This document shows positions 10,669-25,200 of a DNA stretch of 64,000 nt, in pieces. A model generated the notes under the pieces. That model had not been told where the DNA came from. It saw only the letters and a program-made list of their open reading frames with translations, and made no database searches. Where the stretch lies: the NCBI RefSeq assembly GCF_029227915.1, contig NC_079880.1, positions 12,985,501 through 13,049,500 on the forward strand, written 5' to 3'. Source of the stretch: Hydractinia symbiolongicarpus (lineage: Eukaryota; Cnidaria; Hydrozoa; Anthoathecata; Hydractiniidae). A program made the position numbers and the translations under genes. Each line of letters begins with the position of its first letter. Position 1 is the first letter of the stretch.

Positions 10669-13600
10669 TTAGTTTTCGTTAAACAACGTGAAAAAAATGC
10701 TAATAAACTTCCTTTTAAAAAATAATTTTAGGCCTGAGAACAAAATTTGAGATAAGAAAAGACGACCAATCATCCCCAATGCTTCTTTTTCACTTTCTGA
10801 TATGTACCTAATGCTAGGCGTATCGGAAAGTGAATGGAAAGACGTAGATCTTCTCATGACCACGAGCCCCTTATTCCTCCTAACGTCGATTCTTACGTCT
10901 AACAGGACTGCGATCATCTGGCAGCTCAAGCCCTGCAGAAGTTAAAAGAGTTGTTTCCTGTGAACTAACAAGAAGATCAATAATTATATGACGTTCTTCA
11001 TAAGAAAGAATGCCTTTTACGTACATTAGCAAGTTAAGCAGATCGTATAATAAATGTTGTATTATAAAACTATGGTCCAAACCTCAGAACAAGCCTTGTA
11101 GATAGATCAGGATCAAGCAAAGAAAATTAAAAAAAACATTTGAGGCTAAATTATAAACATTTTAAGAAACTCTCCATAGCAATCAATTGCTTAGGTTTTT
11201 TTTTAAAAAAAACAAAAACCCAGTAACAATAACAAAAACGTGTAAGTCTCTCTACGATATGTTTAAAGTCATTCAAGGCTAAATCATAAAAAAATTTAAG
11301 AAGTTCTCCATATCAACCAATTACTTAGGTGTTTTTTAAAGACACCAACAACAACAAAAACGTGTAGGCCTTTCTACGATATGTTTAAAGTGAAGAGAAA
11401 CTTTTTCTGTATGATGAACCTTGGAATAAACTAACGGAGAAGTAAAATGAATTCACTTACTGCATCAAAGCAGATTGATTCAAGTAGTGTAGCAAACAAC
11501 CTGTGGCACTGAAACTTCTCAATGAATTGTACTCAAAGTGTAGAGACGACTCGGAGTAGATGGCAATGTTTTCCTTTTTCAGTATTATTTTCGATGTTGC
11601 CGAAATGCCATAGACCTTACTTAGCGGTACAAAGGATCACCACTTATTAATATCAACTTTAAATTCAATACTATCACATGCGACGTATATTAGCAAGGAT
11701 GACTTTAGTCGACACAACAACCAATATTCAAAATCAAATTTTGCTTACGTGCGTACTGAGTATCAAAGGGAAATACAAGTCCAGATATGTTGGAGTGGCT
11801 AACAAACAGTGTGGTCTCAGGTTAATAGCACTACTCTACCACTGCACTCTTCTATCCAAAGAGACTAGGCCAGATGTAAAATATTCTGCGAGTATATGCT
11901 GTACTCGTTTTTAAACCTCATACACAAAACCTCTTGATAGGATCATCAGTGTGCATTTATGCAGCAAAACAGATCTCTCCTACAAAGATTTGAAAAGATG
12001 GTTGCATAAGACTTTTTAAAGTAACCTGCAATATCTTGATACCAAACATGAATAAACTTTTATTTCAAAAAAGTTCAATGTTTCAACTCTCTGGCCTTTA
12101 TATACTGTTACTGTTACCGTGGCTCCTTATGGTAATCTCCTGCTTCTAAAATAGCATTTTTAATCATCTACTGCACGGAGGATCTATTTTAACGATGAAA
12201 GCTGTTTTTTAATTTTGCAATAATGTCAACTTAAGGACCTTCATGAACGTCACTCATTCTATTAATTCTCAAAATTTATTTTTCTTAAATGTCCAACTTT
12301 TTTGTGTTCTTTCCTGTGCTCCTAAAACAGCTGATTATTTTACCTCAGTTCTATTTAACTTTGCCTCGCTTTTGTCAATTATGTTATCGTATAATATTAT
12401 CCTGCTCCAAAGTTGCTTCAGTTTGTCGCGCAGTGTCTGCAACCCAGCGTTTAAAACTTTATTCGGATTAACTATTTGCACCTACTACAAAAGCTGTGGT
12501 TAAGCAGTGCATTGCAAAATCCTGTTCTGCTTGCCCAGCAATCTATATGGAATCGTTGCACGTCGGTGTTGGAAACTTCATAGAATCAAATGAAGGCAAA
12601 ACATGTCAAAAGAAAGTAGACTATTGCAAAGATGTAGAAATCTGGACGCTCAGAATTGAAAATGAGTATGTCGCTATTTTCCATGGATGGTCCAGCATGT
12701 TTTGGGGATTGAAACTCTGGCCATAGTACTGGAAGCATCACTACATACTGCTCTATAAGGCAAATTGCTATAGGTCTAAGCCAATTAGGTATGCACAAAA
12801 AAAGATAATTCTTAAGGTACATAAGCATAAACGTTTGATATATTAATTTCGATAATATTCATGGAAGAAGGACTAGATCGTAGTCGATCATGAATTCCTA
12901 ATGCATGAAAACAGCGCTACATGAAACTCAGGGAAAAGATGGAACAAATAATCAAATACAACGTTAACATTGTCAATGGGAAGGAGACATCGGCTTGTTA
13001 ACAAAGGACATCAGCGAAAAGATGTCTTCATGTGGCATTTCTACAAAGTGTTAATGTCTTATACTAATAAAGTTTCACGGCACAGTCCGGTATGTAACTA
13101 AACTATAAAACTAAATAAATAAAAATAAAATCTAATAAACTTGCAATTCAATGTCCCTATGTCGTTCTCATTCATTGTTTTTGCAACATTTCGCGATCCC
13201 CGGATACACAAGATACACGCCGAAGCAAGGCATCAGTTTCAATACCGACAAAACCTTTTTCGTTTCGTAGCCAGTCCTCTCACACGACGTAAACACCAGC
13301 GGTGGAAACAACCAGTGTTTAACCCCTACAATTCGCCTTGTGTATTTCTTCTTTTTTTGTCTGCATTTCATCTAAACACATGCCCGAGGTTTTGGTTCAG
13401 GTAAGCGCCAATGTATTAAATATCCTTACGTCGAAAATTGCACTTTAATGCTGATGTCCAGTATTAATTCATCTGCAACATTTGAACCTGGTGAACCGGC
13501 TTAAGAGCTGCCGAGTGACATTTAGCACATTCACCCGCCAGCTCTTGTAGATGCGGTTTTGTAACAGCACCGTTTGAAGTATCCTTTGCCATTGTTGCAA

Positions 13601-14430
13601 CAAGTCACGAATTTCGTCATAGCATTGATAGATATACCTTTTGAGCAAGACATTGCATGCTCGACGCTTTCTCATAAATACATGTTGTAAGTAGATATTT
13701 CATGCGCCAACGGTACCGAAGTGCTACAGCATTGAAAATTTGCCTTTTTAATTAATTTGCTGGCCGCATTATTTGCTCTGTAATAATAGCTTAGGGGCTA
13801 AAAGAGCTGGGCCGAAGATGCTTCAGCACAATTTTACATTCCTTTTTCTGCAAATAGCAATGATCGTAATAATCAAAGTCACCCAGTGAGCTCGAGTTAT
13901 GTACTTTTTGAGTCGTGCACCTGGATGGATTGTCGTTCGTTTACAACATGTATTTTGACTAAAAACTCAAGATGTGGCTTGCTGCCTGATTTAGAAAAAC
14001 GCAAGTATAATTTACATAGCACGAAGAAATCAAAGACGATATACACAGCGACTTGCTTCTTCATATGTACTAATAAGGCAGACAACTCTACACTCACTTC
14101 ACAGTGTTTGTTGATCAGTGTGGCCTCAAAAATGGTTATATCACACAATTGCGCTCGTTTGTAAATGCAATCAAACCTCCTTATAGCGGACATCTTTATA
14201 GCGGAAACCTTTCTGCAATCGGTACTTTTCGGAGGGAAAGATAAAACGACGGTCAAGCTCTCATAACAAAACCTTTATGTAGCGTACATTGTGTAACGAA
14301 CGCTCTCCATAGCGGACGTCAATTTAAGGTCCCCATTTACATTACCTGGTAGAACTTACCTCTAAAAATGCAGACACGCTCAACAATGGGTCATATGAAA
14401 CAATTCTTCTCAGAAGTTTGTCATATTTTA
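10669..14430 (-). CDS. Unrecognised multi-exon gene, 3' part reconstructed, 5' end unresolved
   Basis: On the minus strand, a chain of GT/AG-bounded open exons joins in phase: 12993-12921, 12436-12344, 11835-11749, 11615-11461, 11069-10897 and 10733-10669, ending at TAA 10671-10669 with AATAAA overlapping the stop (10670-10665). Upstream, 13499-13430 joins in phase to 12993. A further exon-like block, 14430-14360, has a good GTAAGT donor, but its link to 13499 is unresolved; an open segment near 14134-13945 may belong there. The predicted C-terminal part (about 185 residues) is leucine-rich and mostly helical, including HCLLATPTYLDLYFPLIL and RSFSATGCLLHYLNQ, and ends in a basic, Phe-rich tail. 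It has no motif I recognise and could be a helical-repeat protein. The evidence is the agreement of phases and protein-like composition; single exons could be wrong. Confidence 0.5.
11143..11390. repeat. Imperfect tandem duplication, about 130-bp unit, two copies
   Basis: Copies at about 11143-11269 and 11276-11390 share the beginning AGGCTAAAT, the middle CTCCATA...CAAT...CTTAGG and the ending CTACGATATGTTTAAAG, with scattered substitutions and indels. They lie in an intron of the inferred minus-strand gene (between exons 11615-11461 and 11069-10897). Confidence 0.75.
14165..14340. repeat. ATAGCGGA-repeat segment, probable DNA-transposon remnant
   Basis: Three copies of ATAGCGGA (near 14182, 14196 and 14311) are embedded in sequence such as CAAACCTCCTTATAGCGGAC. 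This resembles the ends of pogo/Tigger- or Tc1-type miniature elements. I could not pair terminal repeats or find a target-site duplication, so the class is uncertain. Confidence 0.4.
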
Positions 14431-16203
14431 CTTAAGGCAAAGTTTTTGTTCATCTTTTTGTGAACCCACTCAGCCTATTTTATTTCCTTGAATCAAGATA
14501 GCATATCTCCATAGTTATAGCTGTCGAATAATTGTTTTTGCGCGAAATAGCACCGCAGTAGCGAGATACACGAAATCGTTATATAAAATGAGGCGCACCC
14601 GTGAATTTATCCCCGGACCACCAACTTGTTTACAAATACAATTTAGGATCTGTCTTCATTCAAAACCAACCTTTCGACACGATTTACGTTTAATTTAACC
14701 TCACGGGGTTACCACAAGGTAGGTTTTAGAAGCAATACAAGTCATTTTGGTTGAAAAAAAAACTATGTAGCGTATATTTTTGAAGTCCCGATGCTGTCCT
14801 TTACAGAGAGTGTATATGAGAAAGCAGATTAACTTGGAATTTGCACTGATAATAAATCATATAAAATAGAATCTCGTTATACGCTTTTAGAATTGTACTA
14901 CCTAGTGTGTATTTTATTGACCAGATCAGACTGTAAATTATAAAGGTGTGTAATGATATGGGAGCGATTATTATCACACATTTCATGGTTATATAAACTG
15001 GTATTAACACCCACGGTAGCTGATATAGAGGTTGGCAACGTTGAATATATATGATTTGCCAATGTTTACAACTGGCTTTTTCTACTATCTAACTGTAACT
15101 ATGTTACATTACCGCTGGAGATACGTATAGCATGACTCTAACTTGCTCACGTGCCTCACAGGCCGATAAGCGGTCGGTAGATAGCACCAAATGGGCTGAA
15201 AGCACTTAAAGTAAACCGTGCAGAATCGTAATTGCAACTTTATGATTGATAAAGACTTTTCAGAAACAAATGATTCAAAAGGCACTAGAATGATTCTTTA
15301 ACTGTTGTGGTCTGTTGTTGTGTTTTTCACCTACCGAGAAATTTGTTATTGCTTTCTACGTAAAAGTCGTACGTAGGCCTTAGAGTATATTACTCTTTTA
15401 ATCGAATTTTTTTGAAGAACACTATATCTCTGAAAATTTAAAGTTAAATCAAATTAATTATTAAAGGTTTGGGTACAGTATATAAAATATATATATAAAA
15501 CATTCAACGTTCTCCTGGAAAGCGCAACACACACAAAAGCAACACAGAAAAAAACCTGGAAACGGGTTTTGGAAGTTTTAGCGCCTTGTACTAATCTGTG
15601 GCCGCCATCAGTATGAAATGTTGGGTCCTTTTATACAAAGTATGCCGTTGTGCTGGAACAGCGCCAAGTTCGGTGTCGCGTAAATTGTCGCGTAATTCGC
15701 GAATGACACACTATAACAAAACTATGGCGCATTTTTGTATACGAAACATTAAAGAGCCCAAAGACAGGAGCGGAATCTAATTTAACATATAATAAGAGGG
15801 AATTCTTCGTTTAAAATCTTTTGCATTAACTAGACACATAATACGTAGCTATAGCTAAACTGAATTTTTTTTGTTTTTAAGAAAGCACAGCAAGCCTAGT
15901 AATGCTGTGGGCTCGCAGAGCTAGTAGCTAAGTAGCGACTTATCACTATGGAAAGATAAATAGTTTTATTTCTATGATCAGGTGATCTGACCATTGTGGC
16001 TATCAATGAATAACCGACAATGTAGGGCAATTCTATTCTATGTATTTCACTTTCGTTTATACTTGCCATACTCTGAACGAGTCCTCATATTGTACGGAAA
16101 TAATGTCGGAGTAGGATCGGTCTGAATGTGTTATAGGCTTTGACTGCACGTTTAAAAAAAAATATTCTAATTAAACCGGTTCAGCTCTCAGGAATAAAAG
16201 AAA
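14431..16203. other. Region upstream of CAND1, no complete gene
   Basis: It may hold the unresolved 5' exons of the minus-strand gene and a promoter between it and CAND1. Short open segments with plausible splice sites exist on the minus strand (for example near 14925-14955 and 15147-15205), but I could not join them in phase. No TATA box or CpG-rich block was evident before the CAND1 ATG. Confidence 0.4.
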
Positions 16204-19200
16204 ATGGCTACAACATCACCGTACCACATTGCGTCTCTTCTTGACAAAGTAAGTTATTTTTAAAAAACTAGATAATCGTGAAGGAAAATAACAAATCACC
16301 TAAATAGTGGATGTTTTTCTGTAAAATATGTATCCCTATTGTGGTTTACATTGCTTTATTACTTTCATAAATTTATCAGTTTTATTTGTAAATCCACCAA
16401 ACATAATACTGCAAGACGCTTTGAAATTAAGTGCTTATTAGAGATGTTCAAACATGGTTAAAGTATGTCCATTTGCAAATAGACATCCTGATTTTGAACA
16501 CTTGTTCTATTTCAGAAAATTTAACTTGAATCTAAAAAGAAACCCCCTAAGTCATTCTTATCCTATATTTATTCTCTCTTGTTGATCAACTTAGCCTAAG
16601 AGAACTATAACTGGGACCACACTGTGCAAAAATTATTTTTTTATCACAGGGTTAGCTAGATATTAATTACAGATGATTCAGAGAAATCATGCATACGTAA
16701 TTAACTTTTGTAGTTTGTACAAGAAAAAATACATTAAAAGAGCAATCAAGATTCCACTATGCTAATTGAATTTTTTGAGATATATAAAACAAAATAAATG
16801 AATCTTACCTTATTGATGCACCTTTGTAAATTTAAAGCCTAAAAAAATTTAAAACTGCTTTTCAAATTTCTAGCTGAAAGAAATGCTTAAGATATAATTT
16901 CATAGTTTATACATCTATGTAATATAAAATATATACTCAATGGTTGGGGTAGATAAATTAATATTTATTTACTGCATTTTGTGTTTCTCGGTTACCATTT
17001 TGTGTGACAGATGTATTATAATATACTTACTTATGTTACTTATGTTAACTTTTGAAGTTGTAGCTTCATGCCTGTCATGGACGACCAACGTCAGTCACTT
17101 TTTCCTCTTCTTCTACTCCATTTCTAAAGAGAATGTGGTAAGGATTAGATCAAACTACAGTGGCTGTACTGTTTTCTGAGGCTTCATTTGTCCCAGGGAT
17201 CGGAGGTTCATCTGGGAGAGTTTTGAGAAACTTGTCGAGGGCTGTTAGATACAAAAGATATAAAATACATAGAAATCAGCCCTGTGAATCCAAAGTACCT
17301 AAAGTCGGCACAATAGTGCTGATGTTTGGCAGTCATAGCCTATCAAAATTTTGCAGACCTACAACAAACATAAATTTAGAGGCACTTCACAGGTTGACAT
17401 GGTAAATTCTCGTTTACGCTGAGGATATAAATTACAAAATTTATGTGAACTAATATATGTGTTATTCTTCCTGTTTATTGACAACTTTGACTTTGTTTTC
17501 CTTAGAGCAGCAATGCCTATTTTTCAAGGTTTAAAAAAACTTGAAATACGTATTCTATGTAAGTTTAAAACAGAGCGAATTGGTTTTCCTTTGTGTACAA
17601 CAAACAATGTATAAAAAACTTCTTTTCTCATTTTCTTTTTTTACACCCTTTAAAACAAACTTTATTCTGCTGATGTTAATTGTTTTCTCGGCATGCCAAC
17701 CTTGACACACATAGGGCAGCTAGCTGTCCCTTTATCAATGTAGCTTGGCTTTTAGGACAGCAATGCTGAATGACAACGTGAATTCACAGGGCTGGGGAAT
17801 GAAGATGATTAACAATGTGGTTCCTTGCAATGACAAACTCGATCTGCTAGGCCTATCTTGTTATTAGGGTTAATATGTTTCCATAGTTGGTTAAAGTTCT
17901 TTTACAATTGGAAATACTATGAGCAAATGCAAAGAGTGAGACCACAAGGAGTGTAATTGAAATTGTGTGTGGGATCTGGTGCAGGCACTTGAGTCAGCAT
18001 CACCTGCCTCCTGCAAGACGCCAACTACCTTTATGGTAAAACCCATCTGCCCAAAAACATCTATATCTGACAAAAGTAAGACAAAAATGTGCAGTTGTTA
18101 TAAATCTCATCATTGTTGCTTGGCATACAGAGCAGAGCCAAGTATTAAGAGAGGTTAAAAAATGTTGCTGGTGACCCCATAACTTGAGATCTGCATGTCG
18201 CTTTGCAATCAAATTTATTGAGTAAACATATAGGGCCTGTATAAGCTTACCCAGAATATTGTATTGCAAACCAAGTTACAAATCCCGAGTTTTTGGGTCA
18301 TTAGAAAAAATTAAGAGTCCTAGGACGAACAAATGAGTGTCATTTTGAAAAAAATAAATTATGTTAATTAGTTCATCTTTATAATATCTATGCATTGATA
18401 AAGTTTGAAAGCACATCCCTTAACAGGTACAAAATTACTGATAATAAACAATGTCAAAATTTGCATTTTTAATAGGGCATCATAATTTATGCAGCATAAT
18501 TAAATCTGAAATTCTTTAATTGTGCATATCTTGAGAACGAAAAGAGCTTTTTAAAAAATTTAAAAAGACTTGCTAGCCAACTTTTTAAGCTTTACAATAT
18601 AAACATCACCGTTGAACATCACCGTGAGTTCCTTTTAAGAACTGACGTATGGAAACCTCACAAAGCTTATAAAAAAAAATTAAAAAAAATCAAGAAACAT
18701 TTGCAGCTTGTAATCAAAATTTTTATAAACCTTTGTTACAACAACGTTCAGGTTTCTTATTAAAAAAGATAGAAATTTTCTTTTTACAAGTGAGACGTAA
18801 GGCTTAGAAACAGCTGCCCTACGAAACGCATTTATTCGGGATAATGTAGTTCTGTCTTGTTTATAAACGGGATGATCAACTTACAAACGCTTTAGGCTTT
18901 TCATTTACAAACAGGCTGGGATGGGAGACAAAACAGAGGCAAAACAGAGAGTAAAAATAAGTTTAAAATTAAGGAATATTTTTATTGTAATTCCAAAAAA
19001 TAACAACGCCTTATTAACAATATATGGAAAAATGCACAAGGTGAGAGATTTTTAATTTTTATTGTTTACTATAATTTGAATCATACTCTCTTTTTTGTTT
19101 TAGATGGCCTCATCTGACAAAGATTTCCGCTACATGGCTACAAATGATTTGATGACTGAGTTGCAAAAAGATTCTATAAAACTTGATGATGATCGAGAAC

Positions 19201-22200
19201 GTCTGGTTAGTTGGTTCTGTATTTCAATATTACTTACTCAGACTTGTTTACGCAAAGTTTTTTATTTTGAGGTATATGCAAATACATATGCACCCATCAT
19301 GTAAGGTAAAGGATGAATTACGTTTATAGGGTAGAGAATAATTAGTGCCTATATTATTTATATATTGTCAATCTTTAGGTGGTGCAATCTTTGCTGAGAC
19401 TGCTAGAGGATAAAAATGGAGAAGTACAAAATTTAGCTGTTAAATGGTGAGGATCATTTATTGCTGCTACTTGAGAAGCCTTATCCTCATTTAATTTTTG
19501 GGCATGACACCTAACCAAAAAATGAACTTTCCTTAGCCTTATTAGCTATTTTGATTAAGAGAATCATAAAGATGTTTTGCATTCATTTATTGCTATTGTT
19601 AACCTTCTTTATATGATTTCTAGTTTGGGTCCACTGGTAAAAAAAGTGAAGGAGTACCAAGTTGAATGGATTGTTGATACCCTGTGCACAAATATGACAT
19701 CAAACAAAGAACAGCTTCGTGACATATCAAGTATTGGTAAGTATTTTATTACTACAACATCAGCATAAATGTTAATACATTCTTTAAATATTGCAGCTGA
19801 CACTAGGACACATGTGATATAAATCCAAAGTACGTTCCAATGGCAGGAAAATTTTTGCCTACCTACAACGAAAATAAGCTGGGCAAAGCCGAATGTAAAG
19901 GCACTTCTGGGGTCAGCACGTTATATTAAAAAGTTAACCTCAAGAATTTACCTTCTCAGAGTTTTTTCATTTGTGACGTTTTTGTTTAGTTGTATAATTT
20001 TTTTGATCAGCGACAGGGCAGGAAACTTTGTGCGCCATACTACATATGTTGCAATATACGGAACGTTTTTAAAGCCTTGCTACTATGAAGGCAATAACAA
20101 ACATTCTGGAGCATTCCGGCAAAACAAAATATATTTCCACATCATTTAAAACAAGGTCAGTTCTGCCAGCCTTATAAAGAAGTTTTCTGGACATGTCAAC
20201 CTGGTGAACATATAGGGCATCAGAGAAAGGCTGTCCTTAAATCAATGTAGCTCGGCTTTTAGGTCAGCATTGCCGAATGACAATGTGAATTCACAGAGCT
20301 TCTACCATCTAAAGACTCTAAAAAACACAATTAGTAGCATTTCATCAAATGTACTAGTTTTCTCCTATTTTTTTATAAATTTACTAAAAAACAGCAGCAG
20401 AGGCTTGTCCTTATTCAGACTTTAATTGATCACATAGTTTAGAATATTTTTATTTAATATGGCACACCCGAAAACAAGCTTTTTATTTACATGTAGGCCT
20501 AAAAACTGTAATAAGTGAATTGCCATCTGCTTCATCACCACTGTCATCTACAATATGCAAAAGGATAACTGGCCGTTTGATTGATGCTATTACAAAGGTT
20601 TGTTTTGAAAATATTTTTTGTTGTTTTATGTACCTTTTTCAGCACAATATAATGTTTATGAATGATATGCAATTTATTATTACAGGCATAAAAAATTGCT
20701 GTATATTTAGTTGCTTATGAATATTGCAAGGAGAGGTTCATCTAAGCTTAGTTATATTGAGATTATTGTTCATGGATCAAAGTGTTTGCATGTTAATGTA
20801 AACAAATAAACTTTGTATGGCATCAATTTGTATTTTTTCAGACAGAGGATCAGTCTGTACAATTAGAAGCTTTGGATATTCTGGCTGATTTATTGAGTCG
20901 ATTTGGTGGATTGCTGGTGTCATTTCATCCATCCATTTTAAAATGTATTCTTCCCCTGCTAACAAGTCAAAGATTGGCCATCCGTAAACGAACCATTATC
21001 GCACTATGTAGGTCTTACTTACTTATCTTACTCCTCAAAAATATCATATATTAGTTTTATTATTACTTTTAAAAAATCAATTTTTTTACCAAAATTTCTG
21101 TTAAAGAAAAATAGAAAAAATTGTTACTTAATTGTGATAACAATGTTATTAAAGCAGTAAAACTTTAAAAAAAAATTACCAAAGGGATAAAAAGCACTAA
21201 GTAAGTAAGTAAAAGCACTGAATTTGAGTATGAGCTTCAACAAATGTGTGTGTGTGTGTGATTGCACTCGTGACAAGAAAAGGCTTGTCTCTGACAAAGT
21301 GTAAATAAAAAAATTTATTGTTTTACTTAATCATATATAATCTATTTTGGTTACAGTTTTTTTTTACTAAAATTTCATCAGCTGATAAAGTCTACTGAAT
21401 CCCTTCTCAAAAAATAAAAAAATTACAACAGGGCCTTGTCAGAATAAGAATATTTCTGTGAGCATTTCATAATGAAAATGTATGATCTCATTTTATTATC
21501 TTTCTTAGCCCATCTTGTAATGACAGCGAATGCAAGTCTCTTTGTTGAATTGATGACACATTTGATAAACGAGTTAAAAACAAGGAAGAATCACGTTGAT
21601 GTTCGCACCTTCATTCAATGTATTGGAGCAATATGGTACTTATAATTTGTAACTAGTTTAATAACATTGATACAGGCTACAGTTACATTCACAGGTCTCC
21701 CAATTAAGACAACAATAACAACAACAATGGACATACACTGATTTCACCTACCTGAATCTTGGATAAGTTATAAAACCAAATATGAAATTGTGCTTTTGGA
21801 ATTGTTTGAATAAATTATACAAACATCATTTAGATGCCTGCCTGCTTTGTTAACACTTTGGCAATGCCGATATGAATTAAAAAGACATGTCAGTTTTGTG
21901 ACATCTTAAATGATTATTTTCCTGGCACAAAGCAATTTACCTAAGTGACATCATGGAAGTCTAATTGTTTATGCTTACTTTAGTCGTCAATCTGGACGCC
22001 GTGTTGGTGAATATCTCGAAAAGGTTATTCCAATAATTGTTGAGTATTCGCAAGTGGAAAGTGATGATGAATTAAGAGAAACTTGTATACAGGTAAGTCC
22101 TTACCTATGCAGCAAATTATCCTTGTTTCCATCTTATTATTAAAAAACGACTAGGTGTATGACTTGTAGAAAAATCCACTTTATTTGGGAAAGAAATACT

Positions 22201-25200
22201 CAAAGAAATTAATTTGATGACATCAGAAATAAACTGCTTAGATAATGTTTTTTTTTTTCATTACCCGACTCCACTGTTGTTGTTGTGCTGATTAAAAAAT
22301 GTTTTAGATCACGTGTTTCACGAACTGTTACATAAATATTGAAGTTTGAAGTTGAACATCTTTAACAGGACATGTTTATTGTCCCAGTTTTGGGGAATTG
22401 ACCAAATTTTAGACCCAAGTGAACCCTAAGTACGCATATGGGTGAGAAGTCAGTTTTTTCACCAGTTTCCATGATATTTAGTCTCAAACATTAGTGCAAT
22501 ATGATAGCTTCACTAATTTCATAATGTCTTGACATCAGACTAATGCATTAATGTCAAGTAAGACTTTATTTTTCTACTAGTAAACGAGATTAAAAAAACA
22601 TAATCTTTATAAAGAATTACTGTACACAGAATTACTGTATGACTAGTTGACTAGTTATATGGTTTGTGGAAAAATTCACCTAAGTACAAAAACATAATGC
22701 CATCAATAACCTGTTCGCACTAATTTTTTTTTCAGAATTTTTTTGACTTGTTTCTTCTATTGTGCAGATCAAAATAATATATAACTTGATTTTATTGAAA
22801 GGTTAAATATATATTTATTTAGACCTGAAGGATTTTTTATGACATCATGAGCTTGTAGAATGACACATTAATACAGTGGTTTGACTAATGATAATTAAGT
22901 TTTTGACGTCAAACTAATGTATCGACATAAAAAATAACTAATAAGAAAAAAAATATTTGCTATCTCTACTTCGTTTGTATGTCACAAACAGACAAACGAA
23001 ATGGATGATATTAGAATCGCAGAGAGATTGAACACATTTTATTGCTTGACAAAACACGAAAAACAAAAAATGTTTTGTTGTAAATTGTACTGTTGATTTA
23101 TAAAGCACTACTTTTGAAACTATAATTTGTTTTTTCTATTGTTTCCCTGTTTTGTTTTTTAGACTTTGGAATCATTTGTGTGTAAATGCCCTAAAGAAAT
23201 TACACCTTATATTGGCCAGGTAATGTTTTTGTGCCTGAGTTGCAATTTCTAAGTTCTGTTTAGAAATGCGTTTCGACACAATGTAGCTTACAGTTGTTCT
23301 TTGCGGTTTGCTTATTTTATGCAACAGAACATATCAATCATTTAGCACATTTAAAACAGGATTCTTTCCGTCTGTATAGATTAGTGATAACTATCTACAT
23401 ATTATTTCTCACTGCATTAACATTTTATGTGTAAACTTCAACAGAAAAACGCTGAAATAAATTAATTGTACAATTTCAGAAGATACATGCATCATCATAA
23501 ACAATTCTGCCCTGACAAACACATTTTTTACTGGTAGTGCCGAAAAAATTTTTTATATAGGTGACAGATCTATGTTTGGAATTTCTTTGTTATGATCCAA
23601 ATTACAACTATGGAGATGAGAATGAAAATTCAATGGATGTCAACGATGATTATCCTGATGATGATCTGTAAGTTACATCAAAAATAGTTTGCTTGATTAT
23701 TAATCTAAATTTCCTTTGCCATCACAAACATTGTGCAAGACTTCGTTTTACCAAATATATAACAGTTTATTATTCTCTGTTTACTTTATTTACATTTCAT
23801 TTGATTTTTTTTATTATTTCAGTGATGATGACGATGAAGAAGAATACAGTGATGATGATGACATGAGTTGGAAGGTGAGTTTAGGTCACATGTTTAAAGG
23901 GAATACAAAATGATTCAACAAGCTCAATCCCTGCAATTTCTGAATAATAAATAGCGTGCAATAAACGGACCACTCAAAAGGGGAAGGTGCAAGAAATATA
24001 TACATTTTAGAACAATATAGACGTGTAGACAACCTGTTTATGAATAATTACTTTGCTACTTTTTATTATTTAAAAAAAGAAAAGTTCTCCTTAAGTATTC
24101 TTTTTGGCAGTTAATAACATAAGGTCTGTAAAATATTTTAAATATCAGTAAATAGAAAGTTTGTTTTGATGAGGGACAGAGACAACATGATAAGCTGTAT
24201 TTGTTACAAATTGCTACGTTACTAGCTTTAAAAAGGTAATTAATGCCTGTAAAAAGATTTTTAAGTCGTTGTTGTTGCTTAATCTGGTTTCATGTACAAT
24301 AAACTTATGTTTCTATGCAAAAAACGCTTGCTACCTAGTTCAAAGGGTTTTAAGTTTATTTTATCAGAAAGTTTGAGTTAAAAGCAAGGTAAGTACTTAT
24401 ATCAGATAAATGATGGATATCCAATATATTTAGAGAACCTTTTGGTCATTTTTAGTTATATTTGGATACCAAATATAATATTTAAGACGATTTAAGCTGT
24501 TGTTTTCGTCTTCAGTGATCATAGCCATTAGCTCAACTATCGTGTAAGTCACTAAAGTTGAAAACTAACAGCCATTTTGTAGCCCCTTTAATGCAAATGG
24601 ACAAGAACATTTGTAAAAAAACTAGGCTAAACAGAAGCTTGCACCAGAGGACACACAAGTTACGGGTTGATACAGCAACGCTTCTCACAATAATCTTGGG
24701 TGGAATCAGTATTTACTGGATGTCATAGCAAACCTCCTTAAATTTAATTTGCTCATACTTTAGCTGTACCTGATACCCTGTACCCCAAAGATCTTTGCCC
24801 TAATTTAATTGGTAATTTTGAAAATACTGTTTTCAGTATGCTTAGAATCAGCAAGTGCATTAATGTAAGAGTTTCACATTTTGTTTTTTGTGCATAGGTC
24901 AGAAGGTCATCCGCCAAATGTTTAGCATCTATTCTTGGCTCTCGACATGAGTTAATCAAAGGTTTTTATTCAAAAGTTTCACCAAAGCTAATAGCAAGAT
25001 TCAAAGGTAACATTATGTCAACAATATGTTTTCCCTATTAGAGTTTTACATAAAAACAACATACTTTAAACTCTTTTTATCTTTTTTTGTATTCATTTTT
25101 TTTCTCATTATATTTTTTGTGTTAGCTTATCGCAGATATTTGCTTGTTTGAGAAGATTTTTTAAGACACATTCCCATGCTGGTGTTAATCTTTCTTTTAG

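Noticed and set aside
10669-10929. 86-codon frame on - (contains RRSTSFHSLSDTPSIRYISE)
   Set aside because: Most of it falls in the intron between exon 11069-10897 and the last exon; using it directly needs a frameshift, whereas the CTCAG acceptor at 10734-10738 gives an in-phase join.
12496-12726. 76-codon cysteine-containing frame on +
   Set aside because: It lies in what is probably an intron of the minus-strand gene, is open in more than one frame on both strands, and shows no recognised domain.
13469-13675. 68-codon frame on - with Leu/Gln-rich translation
   Set aside because: Protein-like in parts, but two other frames of the same stretch are also partly open and I could not join it in phase to neighbouring exons, so it was not added to the minus-strand gene.
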